From positions 1-54,896 of the forward strand of contig JAZQEH010000098.1 in the NCBI GenBank assembly GCA_045538895.1: a stretch of 54,896 bases of DNA, written 5' to 3'. The first letter of the stretch is position 1. The number at the start of each line of letters is the position of its first letter. The position numbers and the translations under genes were made by a program. Source of the stretch: UMGS902 sp045538895. GTDB lineage: Bacteria > Bacillota > Clostridia > Oscillospirales > CAG-272. This document shows positions 32,883 through 41,617 of the stretch, one piece after another. The notes under the pieces were generated by a model. That model ran no database searches. It saw nothing but the letters and a program-made list of their open reading frames with translations, and was not told the origin of the DNA.

Positions 32883-33368
32883 TTATTGTCTCTGATATGC
32901 AATTCGTTTCGAACCGTCCTCCATATAAACGATGCCGCAGCGTACAAAACCGTTGCGTTCGATGGCTTTTTGCATTGGCAGATTATCATGATGCGTGTCC
33001 ACACGGAGGTTTTTTGTTTCCGCAAGGCAAAACTCAACGCATCTGTCAAACATACGTTTGATAACGCCGTCACTTGCCACACGGTGAATCGTGCCGTACG
33101 GAAGTTCGTTTTGCCATGCACCGTCTTCGATATACGCATATGTCGGCTCAACACGCTGCATAAACATGAACACACCGTGAACCTCACCGTTTTCGGTTAC
33201 AACATAGCTTTCTCCACGTGCAATATCCTGCTCGACAAGTGAGCGTACAGGGTAGCCGTTGACCCATTGTGTGGGGTTGCCGCTTGCATCCATAAACTGC
33301 TTTGCAAGGGCATATATATTCATAACCCTGTCAAGGTCGGCAGTGGTAGTTTTTCTTATTTCAATCAT
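32883..33368 (-). CDS. GNAT family N-acetyltransferase
   Basis: A 161-residue acetyltransferase. IRKTTTADLDRVMNIYALAK is the usual first strand-helix; GEVHGVFMFMQRVEP and the acetyl-CoA region THHDNLPMQKAIERNGFVRCG (conserved N-x-x-x-x-x-x-x-x-x-G-F) are present. The target is unknown. Its ATG overlaps the stop of the upstream membrane protein gene (ATGA), so it is coupled within the operon. Confidence 0.87.
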   Translation of the reverse strand: MIEIRKTTTADLDRVMNIYALAKQFMDASGNPTQWVNGYPVRSLVEQDIARGESYVVTENGEVHGVFMFMQRVEPTYAYIEDGAWQNELPYGTIHRVASDGVIKRMFDRCVEFCLAETKNLRVDTHHDNLPMQKAIERNGFVRCGIVYMEDGSKRIAYQRQ

Positions 33369-34195
33369 TTTAATTTGATCAACGACTCGGTGTTAACGTC
33401 TTTGAGGTCGTTTTTACTGTCCTTCATATTCATTTGATAGAAAACATTGCCGTTTGTATCACTCTTGGTTATCGAAAGAATGGTTGCACTTTCAAGCCCG
33501 AATGTGTATCTTTCGGAGAAACCGTCCTTACGTGAAAAGTCAAAGGTAAAAATGTTTTCGTTTGTACCTCTTGCCTGCGTGAAAGAGAGCGAGTAGTCGG
33601 CAATTCCGCCGCCGTATTCAACGGTTTCACCGCTTGTAAGAGCGTTAATAATTCCTACAAGCTCCTTAAGGGAAGTATATCCCGAATACTCGGCAAACGG
33701 AACTGTAGATGAGGGGGAAGTGATAAAAGAATTTTCTGCGTTGTTTGAGATTTGCAAAGTTCCGTTTTTGAAAACAGTGGTAGACATTATCGCACCATTT
33801 TCCTGTGTCTGTACCCACCAGTTCCCGTTTTGATAAATCGCTACGTAGTCGGTTACGTGCTTTGCTTTATCGGAGCTTACGGTAACGGTATAACTTTGGT
33901 AAAACTCTTCGGGAAACGAAATATCAACAAGTGCTGCGGCATATTCGTCACGGGGCAAAGCTTCAATATGTTCAACCGTGCCTGTTTCGGGGGCGATATT
34001 TGCCGCAGGAGGAGCAGGTGGAACTTCTTCTTTATTTCCCAAAAAGTCTGTAAGAAAACTTGGTATATTTATAACACCGAGGTGATACATACCTATAAGC
34101 GCAAGCGTAGCGAAAAGCAGTACCGCAATAACCATAAACATGATACCACGGGCACTGTAAAAGGTTGTTTCGCTTTGGTTATGCTTGTTTTTCAC
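33365..34195 (-). CDS. membrane-anchored extracytoplasmic protein, unknown function
   Basis: A 276-residue protein with one N-terminal transmembrane helix (about 18-42), a proline/alanine-rich linker PPAPPAANIAPETG near 60, and an extracytoplasmic domain of about 200 residues rich in short beta strands (YTVTVSSDKAKHVTDYVAIY, NGTLQISNNAENSFI). The latter resembles lipoprotein-type beta domains that follow a lipid-linked sugar transferase, but I do not recognise the family. It overlaps both neighbours by 4 nt (ATGA), including the TagO/WecA-type gene, so a role in cell-surface polymer assembly is possible. Confidence 0.72.
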   Translation of the reverse strand: MKNKHNQSETTFYSARGIMFMVIAVLLFATLALIGMYHLGVINIPSFLTDFLGNKEEVPPAPPAANIAPETGTVEHIEALPRDEYAAALVDISFPEEFYQSYTVTVSSDKAKHVTDYVAIYQNGNWWVQTQENGAIMSTTVFKNGTLQISNNAENSFITSPSSTVPFAEYSGYTSLKELVGIINALTSGETVEYGGGIADYSLSFTQARGTNENIFTFDFSRKDGFSERYTFGLESATILSITKSDTNGNVFYQMNMKDSKNDLKDVNTESLIKLK

Positions 34196-35370
34196 TGCTT
34201 TTTGTCCTCTTTTGCTTTTGGATCGTCACCCATTACGTCATATTCCACAAAAGCGTGTCTTCCGTACTTGGGTGTGGGTATGCCCACATCGTCAAACGTT
34301 TCAACAGGCGGTTTAACACCGTCATCTTCGTTGTAAACACCTGAATGTGAACGCCACTTGGGGCTGCCCATGATTTTGAACGAAATAAAGAATACAACAA
34401 GTGCTACTGCGAGCATGAGTGCACCGCCCTGCCATGCACTTCTTGTCAGCATAACGGATGAAATGCCGAGGAGGGCACAGATTGCATAGAGAATACGAAC
34501 ACTCTGCTTTTGACCGAATCCCATATCAATCAGTCTGTGATGCAGATGACCGCGGTCGGGCGCAAAGGGGCTCTTGCCGTGGAGAAGTCTGCGGACTATG
34601 GCAAATGCAGTATCAAAAAGCGGCAGACCGAAAATAGAAAGCGGGATAAAGAACGCAAGGAGCATGTCGGTTTTGAATACACCCACAACCGAAAGGATCG
34701 AAAGCGTATAACCGAGGAACAATGCACCCGTGTCGCCCATAAAAATCTTTGCAGGATTTGCGTTAAACGGGAAAAATCCAAGGCATGAGCCTATAAGGAT
34801 AGCGGTAATAACGCAGTGTGCGGAATTACTGCCCGAAAGGAGCATAACAAGGAACAGGGAAGCTGAGCTGATTGCGGAAACACCGCAAGCAAGTCCGTCA
34901 AGCCCGTCGATAAAGTTTACTGCGTTGGTAAGACCTACGATCCAGAGCACAGTAATGGGCCCAGCCCATGCACCAAACGGGATATAGGAGCCGCCGAGAC
35001 CGATAAAGTCTATGGTGATTCCCTGAGATACGGCGAAAATCGCAACGGCTATTTGCACCGCAAGCTTTATAAACGCATTTATACGGTAAATATCGTCAAG
35101 TATGCCTATAAGCACAAGCACGCTTCCGCCGATAAGTATTGTCATAAGCTCACGGCTGGGCGTGCAAAAACTTAACGTTGTAACCGTAAATGCAGTGAAT
35201 ATGGCAAGACCGCCGATGCGGGGAACAGGGCGGTGATGCATTCTTCTGTTATCTGTGGGAATGTCAATAGCTTTGATTTTTATTGCCAATACACGGACTA
35301 TGGGAGTCATCGCAAAGGCAAGGAGTGCCGCACACAGGACAGCACAAAAGCTATAGATAAACTGACTCAT
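34192..35370 (-). CDS. undecaprenyl-phosphate sugar-1-phosphate transferase (TagO/WecA type)
   Basis: A 392-residue polytopic enzyme, about eleven hydrophobic helices, in the MraY-WecA superfamily. Landmarks: DNRRMHHRPVPRIGGLAIF (the family's P-R-x-G-G-x-x-I), NFIDGLDGLACGVS (catalytic Asp region), PAKIFMGDTGALFLGY and RGHLHHRLIDMGFG (the HxxH loop that sets WecA/TagO apart from MraY). It moves a HexNAc-1-phosphate from UDP-sugar onto undecaprenyl phosphate, starting wall teichoic acid or another surface glycan. It lies between trpS and a membrane-anchored protein in one operon. Confidence 0.9.
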   Translation of the reverse strand: MSQFIYSFCAVLCAALLAFAMTPIVRVLAIKIKAIDIPTDNRRMHHRPVPRIGGLAIFTAFTVTTLSFCTPSRELMTILIGGSVLVLIGILDDIYRINAFIKLAVQIAVAIFAVSQGITIDFIGLGGSYIPFGAWAGPITVLWIVGLTNAVNFIDGLDGLACGVSAISSASLFLVMLLSGSNSAHCVITAILIGSCLGFFPFNANPAKIFMGDTGALFLGYTLSILSVVGVFKTDMLLAFFIPLSIFGLPLFDTAFAIVRRLLHGKSPFAPDRGHLHHRLIDMGFGQKQSVRILYAICALLGISSVMLTRSAWQGGALMLAVALVVFFISFKIMGSPKWRSHSGVYNEDDGVKPPVETFDDVGIPTPKYGRHAFVEYDVMGDDPKAKEDKKQ

Positions 35371-35389
35371 TTGATTACTCCTTTGCTAC

Positions 35390-36388
35390 TTAAAGGGAGG
35401 TAAAGCCTACCTTGCGCCTTACCTTTGAGAGAGTCTTACGAGCATAGTAAGACGCTTCCTCCGCACCTTTTTTCATAACGGTTTCAAGGTATGCCTTGTC
35501 TGCCATAAGACGTGCAAATTCCTCACGTACGGATGCAAGACCGTCAGCACACGCTTCGCCAACGGCACTCTTGAAGTCGCCGTAGCCCTTACCGTCAAAT
35601 TCCTTTTCGATTTCCTCAAAGGATTTGCCTGTAAAGCATGAGTAAATAGTCATAAGATTGTTTATGCCGTCCTTGCCCTCTGCGAAACGGACACAGGTGT
35701 CAGAGTCGGTAACGGCACGCTTGAATTTACGCATAATATCGTCCTTGGAGTCGAGGATGTATACAACGGCATTTGCATTCTCATCGGATTTCGACATTTT
35801 CTTTGCAGGCTCGGCAAGTGACATGATTTTAGCACCGCTTTTTGCCATATAGCCGTCAGGCACGGTAAAGGTATCGCCGTAAACACCGTTGAATCTTGTA
35901 GCAATATCGCGTGCAAGCTCAAGATGCTGCTTTTGGTCAACGCCAACGGGAACGAGGTCGGTCTGGTAAAGCAGAATATCTGCCGCCATGAGTGTGGGAT
36001 ATGTGAAAAGACCTGCATTAACGTTGTCTGCATGCTTTGCACTCTTGTCCTTGAACTGTGTCATGCGGGAAAGCTCGCCGAACATTGTGTAGCAGTTGAG
36101 GATCCAGCCGAGCTCGGCATGTCCTGACACGTGCGACTGAACGTAGAGAGTGTTCTTATCAGGGTCAAGACCGCAGGCAATGTAAAGCGCAAGCGTTTCA
36201 TAGGTGCGGCGGCGAAGCTCTGCAGGCACCTGACGCACGGTTATGGCATGCATGTCTACAACGCAGTAGAAGCATTTGTAAAGGTCGGAGAAATCCGAAA
36301 AATTGCGGATAGCGCCGAGATAGTTACCAATAGTGAGGTTTCCCGAGGGTTGAACGCCGGAGAAAACCACTTTCTTATCGTTTAACAT
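35390..36388 (-). CDS. trpS: tryptophanyl-tRNA synthetase
   Basis: A 332-residue class I synthetase charging tRNA-Trp. The HIGH-like site is PSGNLTIGNYLGA (N-L-T-I-G-N in TrpS) and the KMSKS loop is AKKMSKSDENA. GVDQKQHLELARDIA is also typical. No T-box precedes it, unlike many Firmicute trpS genes; it follows the aminotransferase gene by 13 nt in the operon. The tRNA-Trp gene is not in the window. Confidence 0.95.
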   Translation of the reverse strand: MLNDKKVVFSGVQPSGNLTIGNYLGAIRNFSDFSDLYKCFYCVVDMHAITVRQVPAELRRRTYETLALYIACGLDPDKNTLYVQSHVSGHAELGWILNCYTMFGELSRMTQFKDKSAKHADNVNAGLFTYPTLMAADILLYQTDLVPVGVDQKQHLELARDIATRFNGVYGDTFTVPDGYMAKSGAKIMSLAEPAKKMSKSDENANAVVYILDSKDDIMRKFKRAVTDSDTCVRFAEGKDGINNLMTIYSCFTGKSFEEIEKEFDGKGYGDFKSAVGEACADGLASVREEFARLMADKAYLETVMKKGAEEASYYARKTLSKVRRKVGFTSL

Positions 36389-36401
36389 TAGAAGTCACCT
36401 T

Positions 36402-37598
36402 TCAGTTATTGGCAAGAAATTCTTTAGAATACTCGCCGAGAATCTTCACACCTTTGATGATATCGTCATCTGACGGAGTGGAATAGTTTAATCTAAATGA
36501 TGAGGATATGCCGTTTTCGTCTGCCAGAAAAGCAGAACCCGGTACAATAGCCACCTTGTGCTGCAAAAGTCCTTTGACAAAGGGGGCACTGTCGATAGAG
36601 CGGGGCAGAGTACACCAGATAAACAAGCCGCCTTTCGGACGTGTAAAGGTTATCTCGCTCGGAAGCTCTCTTTCAAGACATTCAAGCATAAGTGAACACT
36701 TTTTACGGTAGATTGCACGTATCATCATAATGTGACTTTCAAGGTCACATTCCGTGATATATTTGTGGCAAAGCATCTGGAAAAAGATGTTTGTATGCAC
36801 GTCTTCGCCTTGCTTTGCAACTGCCATTTTCGACGTTATCGCTTGCGGCGCTACCACGTATCCTATACGCATACCGGCGGAAAGGATTTTAGAAAGCGAG
36901 GAGCAGTAGATAACAATGCCGCTGTCGTCCATTGACTTTATTGTGGGAACGTCCTCGCCGTCAAAGCGAAGCTCGCCGTATGGGTTGTCCTCAATAATGA
37001 TAACACCGTGCTTTTTGCAAAGCTCATACACTTTCTTTCTTCGTTCAAGAGGTGTGGTTATGCCCATCGGATTCTGGAAAGTAGGGATAATGTAAAGCAG
37101 CTTTACGTTCGGTGTATTTATGAGCTTTTCTTCAAGCAGTTCGGGGATAATGCCGTTTTCATCGCAAGATACACCAACAGTATAAGCACCGTTTGAGCGG
37201 AATGAATTGAGTGCACCGATAAAGCTTGGTTCTTCGCATAAAACCGTATCGCCCTCGTTGCAAAAAACCTTGCATGCAAGCTCAATGCCTTGCTGACCGC
37301 CCGAAACGATAATAGTTTCGTCAAAGTCACGGCCGATGTTGAATTTTGCTTTAACTCGGTTTTTAAGCACCTCACGAAGCGGTGTATACCCTTCGGTTAT
37401 GCTGTATTGGAGTGCCGAAGTCGCTTGATTTTCGAAAATATCGGCAGAGAGCCTTTTAAGCTCGTCTACGGGGAATGATTCGGGAGAGGGATTTCCTCCG
37501 CCGAAAGAAATTACCGAGGGGTCTGTGAGGTTTTTGAAAATTTCACGGATAACAGACGGTTTCAGATTTGCAAGCTTGTGCGAAAAATTGTAATTCAT
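36402..37598 (-). CDS. PLP-dependent aminotransferase, class I/II (LysN/MocR-like fold)
   Basis: A 398-residue fold-type I aminotransferase. Key sites: ISFGGGNPSPESFPVDEL, GGQQGIELACKVFCNEGD (cofactor-binding loop), TFQNPMGIT, DNPYGELRF and the PLP-lysine segment SSLSKILSAGMRIGYV. The pattern resembles 2-aminoadipate or aromatic aminotransferases and the enzymatic half of MocR regulators, but there is no HTH domain. The substrate is not certain. It starts 4 nt after the YhcH gene and so is the second gene of the operon. Confidence 0.9.
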   Translation of the reverse strand: MNYNFSHKLANLKPSVIREIFKNLTDPSVISFGGGNPSPESFPVDELKRLSADIFENQATSALQYSITEGYTPLREVLKNRVKAKFNIGRDFDETIIVSGGQQGIELACKVFCNEGDTVLCEEPSFIGALNSFRSNGAYTVGVSCDENGIIPELLEEKLINTPNVKLLYIIPTFQNPMGITTPLERRKKVYELCKKHGVIIIEDNPYGELRFDGEDVPTIKSMDDSGIVIYCSSLSKILSAGMRIGYVVAPQAITSKMAVAKQGEDVHTNIFFQMLCHKYITECDLESHIMMIRAIYRKKCSLMLECLERELPSEITFTRPKGGLFIWCTLPRSIDSAPFVKGLLQHKVAIVPGSAFLADENGISSSFRLNYSTPSDDDIIKGVKILGEYSKEFLANN

Positions 37599-37602
37599 TT
37601 TA

Positions 37603-38061
37603 TCAGTCTTCTACGGGAATCTTGAAAATGAGCTTTTTAGAAGCGGTAGAGTTGAGCTTTGCAGACGGACGGTGAGCATCTCTTGGCTCAAGGAAAGCGA
37701 AGTGACCTGTCTTAAGGGGAATGAGTGTCATGCATGCGTCTGCTTTCGGTACAGGGTAGCTTATGTCCTTTTCTTCGTTGTATTCAGCATCTTCCATCTC
37801 GTCGATGTGGAGGTAACCCATGGTTTCATCGCCTTCGATAAGATACTGGAGGTCGATGTACTTCTTGTGAGTTTCCCATCTTGCTGCATCGGGTTCCTTG
37901 GGCGTGAATGCATTTACAACAACACGAACACCCTCTGCGATATCGTATTTGCCAACTTCAAGAGCATGGATGTCGGTGCTTGCAAGGTAGTCGCAAACAA
38001 CTTTAAGCTTCTTGTTGTAGGGGATATAAAGGTTAAGATTATCAATTCTGTCAACTATCAT
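37603..38061 (-). CDS. YhcH/YjgK/YiaL family (DUF386) protein
   Basis: A 152-residue cupin-like protein. Characteristic motifs: WETHKKYIDLQYLIEGDETM with the metal-site His/Asp, and FAFLEPRDAHRPSA with a C-terminal His. Members are linked to sialic acid or sugar-acid use in other bacteria, and to biofilm formation (TabA); the reaction is not settled. ATG at 38061 follows CAGGAGGACTTAATT. It is the first gene of the operon, driven by a good promoter at 38111-38139. Confidence 0.9.
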   Translation of the reverse strand: MIVDRIDNLNLYIPYNKKLKVVCDYLASTDIHALEVGKYDIAEGVRVVVNAFTPKEPDAARWETHKKYIDLQYLIEGDETMGYLHIDEMEDAEYNEEKDISYPVPKADACMTLIPLKTGHFAFLEPRDAHRPSAKLNSTASKKLIFKIPVED

Positions 38062-38110
38062 AATTAAGTCCTCCTGCGGCAATGCCGCAAATAAATTTAC
38101 ATACATATTC

Positions 38111-38139
38111 ATTATACTATTATTAATAATTAATTGCAA
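38111..38139 (-). promoter_or_regulatory. promoter of the YhcH-to-esterase operon
   Basis: On the minus strand TTGCAA (complement of 38134-38139), 17 nt, TATAAT (complement of 38111-38116). Confidence 0.8.
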
Positions 38140-38282
38140 TAATATAGAAGAAAAAATTGCAATTATATCCGTGTGGCAGTGGGGTGTAAATTATTGTTCA
38201 GGAAAACGATGTCAGAACCTTTTTTTAAAAATTATTGTTTGTAGCCATGGCTACTTATTAAGTATTTTACAGTTTTTCTTTG

Positions 38283-38305
38283 GTTCTTTCTTTTTAAGAA
38301 AGAAC
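38283..38305. repeat. GTTCTTTC hairpin in the intergenic gap
   Basis: GTTCTTTCTT (38283-38292) pairs with AAGAAAGAAC (38296-38305). It lies in the 321-nt gap 38062-38382, which otherwise holds the operon promoter, a low-complexity AT stretch and a terminator. It looks like part of a dispersed intergenic element; no gene is visible. Confidence 0.45.
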
Positions 38306-38346
38306 GCCTTCGTTTCCCTCTGAACATTGGTTTCTCTATGAAAAAT

Positions 38347-38374
38347 AAAAAGCTTTGCAACCGCAAAGCTTTTT
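38347..38374 (-). terminator. terminator of the YdcF-like gene
   Basis: AAAAAGCTTTGC (38347-38358) pairs with GCAAAGCTTTTT (38363-38374), loop AACC. It lies 8 nt beyond the stop codon at 38383. Confidence 0.85.
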
Positions 38375-38382
38375 GTTAAAAC

Positions 38383-39159
38383 CTATTCAAAAAAATCCAT
38401 ATTGCCGTGTAAAACGTCCATAGTGATTCCGACCGCTTCACGTGCCATATAATGTATGAGCAAAGCATCCTTATATTGCGATGCTATTCCGCTGACCTCT
38501 CTGCCTGAAATCTTTTCGGAGATCCTTACGGCACGGTAAACGTGGAAGTTGTTTGACAGCACTCCAAACGCTGCATCTTCGGGCATAAGTTCAAGACTGT
38601 AGCGTATATTTTCGTTTGTATCAGTTGACTTGCTTTCACAGATAAGCCGTGACGGCTCAATTCCTCTTTTTACAAGCTCACGGTACATACATTCAGCTTC
38701 GCTTACAGGCTCGTCTGCACCTTGCCCACCCGAAAGGATTGCAACGGTGTCGGGATTTTCATTAAGATACTTTTCGGCTGCATCAATTCTCCAATAAAGC
38801 GGCTTTGACGGAACTCCGTTCCGGTTTACCTTTGCACCGAGGACTACTATGTAATCAAGATTGCTTTCGCCGTCTTCACCCATGTGAGAAATAATCATTC
38901 CCTCAATAAAGCAAAAATAAGACATCACTACCGTGAGTATAATAACGCACACTCTGAAAAGCCATTTCGGTACAGGCAGTCTGCCATACTTAAAAGTAAG
39001 CAAGGCAAATAGAACGCAAATCGCACCGCCAACCGCCCAGCACCATAGCAGTGAGTGAAAATTAACGCCGATAAACAGAGCCTCAATGAAAAAATAGCCG
39101 AGGAAAAGGGCACCGATGATAAGCCATGCCCAAGCTTTTTTACTGTTTTTGAATTTCAT
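38383..39159 (-). CDS. YdcF/SanA family (DUF218) membrane protein
   Basis: A 258-residue protein with three to four hydrophobic helices in the first 110 residues, followed by a DUF218 domain: DYIVVLGAKVNRNGVPS, VAILSGGQGADEPVSEAECM and VLSNNFHVYRAVRI are diagnostic. Homologues are tied to envelope integrity (SanA, ElyC) and may act on lipid-linked precursors; the function here is not known. ATG at 39159 follows AAAGGAATAAAA; the longer open frame upstream runs through the rpmB terminator and is not used. Confidence 0.85.
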   Translation of the reverse strand: MKFKNSKKAWAWLIIGALFLGYFFIEALFIGVNFHSLLWCWAVGGAICVLFALLTFKYGRLPVPKWLFRVCVIILTVVMSYFCFIEGMIISHMGEDGESNLDYIVVLGAKVNRNGVPSKPLYWRIDAAEKYLNENPDTVAILSGGQGADEPVSEAECMYRELVKRGIEPSRLICESKSTDTNENIRYSLELMPEDAAFGVLSNNFHVYRAVRISEKISGREVSGIASQYKDALLIHYMAREAVGITMDVLHGNMDFFE

Positions 39160-39180
39160 TTTTATTCCTTTACAGATAAA

Positions 39181-39212
39181 AAATAAGGCAGACTCATGTC
39201 TGCCTGTATTTT
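39181..39212 (-). terminator. terminator of rpmB
   Basis: AGGCAGAC (39186-39193) pairs with GTCTGCCT (39198-39205), with a T run on the minus strand. Confidence 0.78.
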
Positions 39213-39226
39213 TGCAAATATGTTTC

Positions 39227-39415
39227 TTAGATTGCACGCTCAACCTTGCCACTGCGGAGACAACGGGAACAAACATAAACGGTTTTAGGTGTTCCGTTTA
39301 CAACAGCCTTAACTTTTCTGATGTTGGGCTTCCAAGTTCTGTTGGTCTTGCGGTTAGAGTGAGAAACATTGTGACCGAAGGTCACACCCTTGTTGCATAC
39401 GCTGCACTTTGCCAT
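39227..39415 (-). CDS. rpmB: 50S ribosomal protein L28
   Basis: A 62-residue ribosomal protein. MAKCSVCNKGVTFGHNVSHS with NRKTNRTWKPNI and the C-terminal VYVCSRCLRSGKV identify L28. Two CxxC pairs make it the zinc-binding form. ATG at 39415 is set by GGAGGTGCAATTCAC; the longer frame would place that site inside the gene. It is a single-gene unit with its own promoter and terminator. Confidence 0.96.
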   Translation of the reverse strand: MAKCSVCNKGVTFGHNVSHSNRKTNRTWKPNIRKVKAVVNGTPKTVYVCSRCLRSGKVERAI

Positions 39416-39484
39416 GTGAATTGCACCTCCCAAATAAGCGGTAATTTATATTATTAATAATTAACAACTTTGCGGACAACCGAT

Positions 39485-39513
39485 ATTATAGCATATGATT
39501 TTTGAAAATGCAA
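39485..39513 (-). promoter_or_regulatory. promoter of rpmB
   Basis: On the minus strand TTGCAT (complement of 39508-39513), 17 nt, TATAAT (complement of 39485-39490). Confidence 0.78.
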
Positions 39514-39531
39514 GAGGAAATTACAATTTTT

Positions 39532-40206
39532 TTAAAAAAGAATTTCTTTGAGCAGTGGCTCAAGCTTTTCCCAGAATTTATCGGCTATAATTTGCATACC
39601 TTTGTCGCTTGGATGGTTGAATCTGCCGTGTGTGTCCTCACGTGTTCCGATGCCGTCAAGCGACACCCATATGTCACCGTATTTTTCAGCAACCTCCATC
39701 TTTTCTTCGTCAAGCTTCGGCCTTACGTAAAAGCCCTCACCGTGAAGTATTTTTGCTTTTCCGCTTTTGTTTAAGAAGTTACGCATTTCTTCATACGCAC
39801 TTCTGAATGTCCTTTTGGGATTCTCCATGCCGTCATATTCTTTCGGCGTGTTGGCACCGTAAAACATGATGATTATATCCGCATTGAAATCGGCGGCTTC
39901 GCTATGATGGTCGTTGGGGGATGCTCCGTTAAACAAATTAGCCTCATAGCTTCCTACCTGTGCTATTGCCCACGCCGCATTTTTGTCATACTCACGTATT
40001 TTTGAAAGCAGCAAATGAACGTAGTCATGCTCAATGTCCGACGCCGCCATTCCGCAATCATTAAGCCAACCCATTGCAGGGCGTGGGGAATGCTTTGTTA
40101 TAGAGTTGCCTGCAAACAGAATCCTGATACCGCTGTTTTCGTGAATAAAAACGCTTTTCTTTACCTGACCTGTTGCGGGAACGTCGTTTTTTTGCAAATC
40201 CTTCAT
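39532..40206 (-). CDS. SGNH/GDSL-type hydrolase
   Basis: A 224-residue protein of the SGNH esterase superfamily. Block I is ILFAGNSITKHS with the nucleophile serine, block II glycine lies in IAQVGSYEANLF, block III Asn is in IIMFYGANTPKEY, and block V is FNHPSDKGM with the Asp/His pair. No signal peptide, so the substrate is likely intracellular; carbohydrate esters are common for the family. It overlaps mtaB by 4 nt (ATGA) and so is translated with it. Confidence 0.86.
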   Translation of the reverse strand: MKDLQKNDVPATGQVKKSVFIHENSGIRILFAGNSITKHSPRPAMGWLNDCGMAASDIEHDYVHLLLSKIREYDKNAAWAIAQVGSYEANLFNGASPNDHHSEAADFNADIIIMFYGANTPKEYDGMENPKRTFRSAYEEMRNFLNKSGKAKILHGEGFYVRPKLDEEKMEVAEKYGDIWVSLDGIGTREDTHGRFNHPSDKGMQIIADKFWEKLEPLLKEILF

Positions 40207-41495
40207 ATGATTTCTCCAATCAGATGCTCACCGTCTGTAGCGGTGAGCTTTACGTCACGGAAAACACTCTGCAGCATGCAGTCGCTTTTGACTCTAACTT
40301 CGATGAAAGATGCGGTGTGACCGCACCACATTCCGTCAACCTTTTGTTCAAAAAGCACTCTTTGCACGCCTCGATGTGCTATCTCTTCGTTAAGTATCTC
40401 TTTTGTAATCTCTTTGCAGACCGCTATCAGCTTTTGAGAGCGTGCCTGCTTTATCTCCTCGGCAACCTGACCGCTCATAGTGGCGGCAACCGTGCCGTCA
40501 CGCTTTGAGTATTTAAAAATATGTGCCTGCAGGAATCTTGCTTTTTTTACAAACTCAACCGTTTTTTCAAAGTCGTCTTCACTCTCTGTAGGAAAACCGA
40601 CGATAAAATCGGTGGTAAGCTGAACATCGGGAATGGCGGAGCGTATTCTTTCGATGCACTCAAGTGCCATATCAGCGTTGTATTTTCTTTTCATTGCGGC
40701 AAGTGTTTTGGAGCAGCCGCTTTGCATTGATAAATGAAAATGCGGAGTAAGTTTTTTTAGCTTTGCGATTCTCTCAACGAAAGCAGGACGCATAAGTGTC
40801 GGCTCAAGCGAGCCAAGACGTATTCTTTCGATACCGTCTATTTTGTCGGCTTCGCAAAGCAGATCCGCAAGGCTTTCGCCCGTGTCAACGCCGAAAGAAG
40901 CCGTTTCGATGCCTGTCAGCACAACTTCTTTTATGCCGTTTGCGGCAAGAATCTGCATTTCCTCGATAGTATCCGCAATCGACTTTGAGCGTACCTTTCC
41001 TCTCGCATCGGGAATCTTGCAGTACGCACAACGGTTTTCGCAGCCATCCTCGATTTTTATATACGCACGTGTGCGTGGAGCGTGATGAATCTGCATTTTT
41101 TCAAAGGTAGCACCGTCAAGCGAGGAAACCTCTGTTCTTTTTACTTCCTTGCCTTCCAAAAGTGAAATTGCACGGTCAACTATCTTTAATTTGTCAAGCG
41201 TTCCGCTGATGTAGTCCACCGCTTCGATTTTTGCAACTTCTTCGGGTGCAACCTGCGAATAGCAACCGCAAACAAGGATTTTTGCATCAGGAGCCCCCTT
41301 TGCAAGCCTTCTTATGAGCTGGCGGCATTTTCTGTCGCCCTCTGCCGTAACGGTGCAGGTGTTTACGACATACACATCGGCAATGCCGCTTTTAACTGCT
41401 ATAAATCCTCTGCGCTCTGCTTCTTCAAGTATAGCTTCGCTTTCGTATTGGCTAACCTTGCATCCAAGCGTATACGCGCTTATCGTGTATGCCAT
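40203..41495 (-). CDS. mtaB: tRNA t6A37 methylthiotransferase MtaB
   Basis: A 430-residue radical-SAM enzyme that adds a methylthio group to t6A37 of tRNA. An N-terminal UPF0004 domain carries cluster cysteines in TLGCKVSQYES, VNTCTVTAEGDRKCRQLIR and LVCGCYSQVAPEE. The radical-SAM triad is in CENRCAYCKIPDARG. HFHLSMQSGCSKTLAAMKR and FIVGFPTESEDDF are typical, and a C-terminal TRAM-like domain follows. The spacing of CxVxxxEGDRKCRQ fits MtaB rather than MiaB or RimO. GGAGGTGATGGC precedes the ATG. Confidence 0.94.
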   Translation of the reverse strand: MAYTISAYTLGCKVSQYESEAILEEAERRGFIAVKSGIADVYVVNTCTVTAEGDRKCRQLIRRLAKGAPDAKILVCGCYSQVAPEEVAKIEAVDYISGTLDKLKIVDRAISLLEGKEVKRTEVSSLDGATFEKMQIHHAPRTRAYIKIEDGCENRCAYCKIPDARGKVRSKSIADTIEEMQILAANGIKEVVLTGIETASFGVDTGESLADLLCEADKIDGIERIRLGSLEPTLMRPAFVERIAKLKKLTPHFHLSMQSGCSKTLAAMKRKYNADMALECIERIRSAIPDVQLTTDFIVGFPTESEDDFEKTVEFVKKARFLQAHIFKYSKRDGTVAATMSGQVAEEIKQARSQKLIAVCKEITKEILNEEIAHRGVQRVLFEQKVDGMWCGHTASFIEVRVKSDCMLQSVFRDVKLTATDGEHLIGEII

Positions 41496-41517
41496 GCCAT
41501 CACCTCCATACCGTTAA

Positions 41518-41546
41518 ATTCTATCATAAATTTTAAGCCGTGTAAA
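41518..41546 (-). promoter_or_regulatory. promoter of mtaB
   Basis: On the minus strand TTTACA (complement of 41541-41546), 17 nt, TAGAAT (complement of 41518-41523). Confidence 0.75.
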
Positions 41547-41559
41547 TAACAAAAATTAC

Positions 41560-41588
41560 TTGCGACAATGTATTATGTGTGGTATAAT
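41560..41588 (+). promoter_or_regulatory. promoter of the pseudouridine synthase gene
   Basis: TTGCGA (41560-41565), 17 nt, TATAAT (41583-41588). Confidence 0.78.
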
Positions 41589-41617
41589 TAACAAAGTCTT
41601 TGAAAAGGAGGTACATT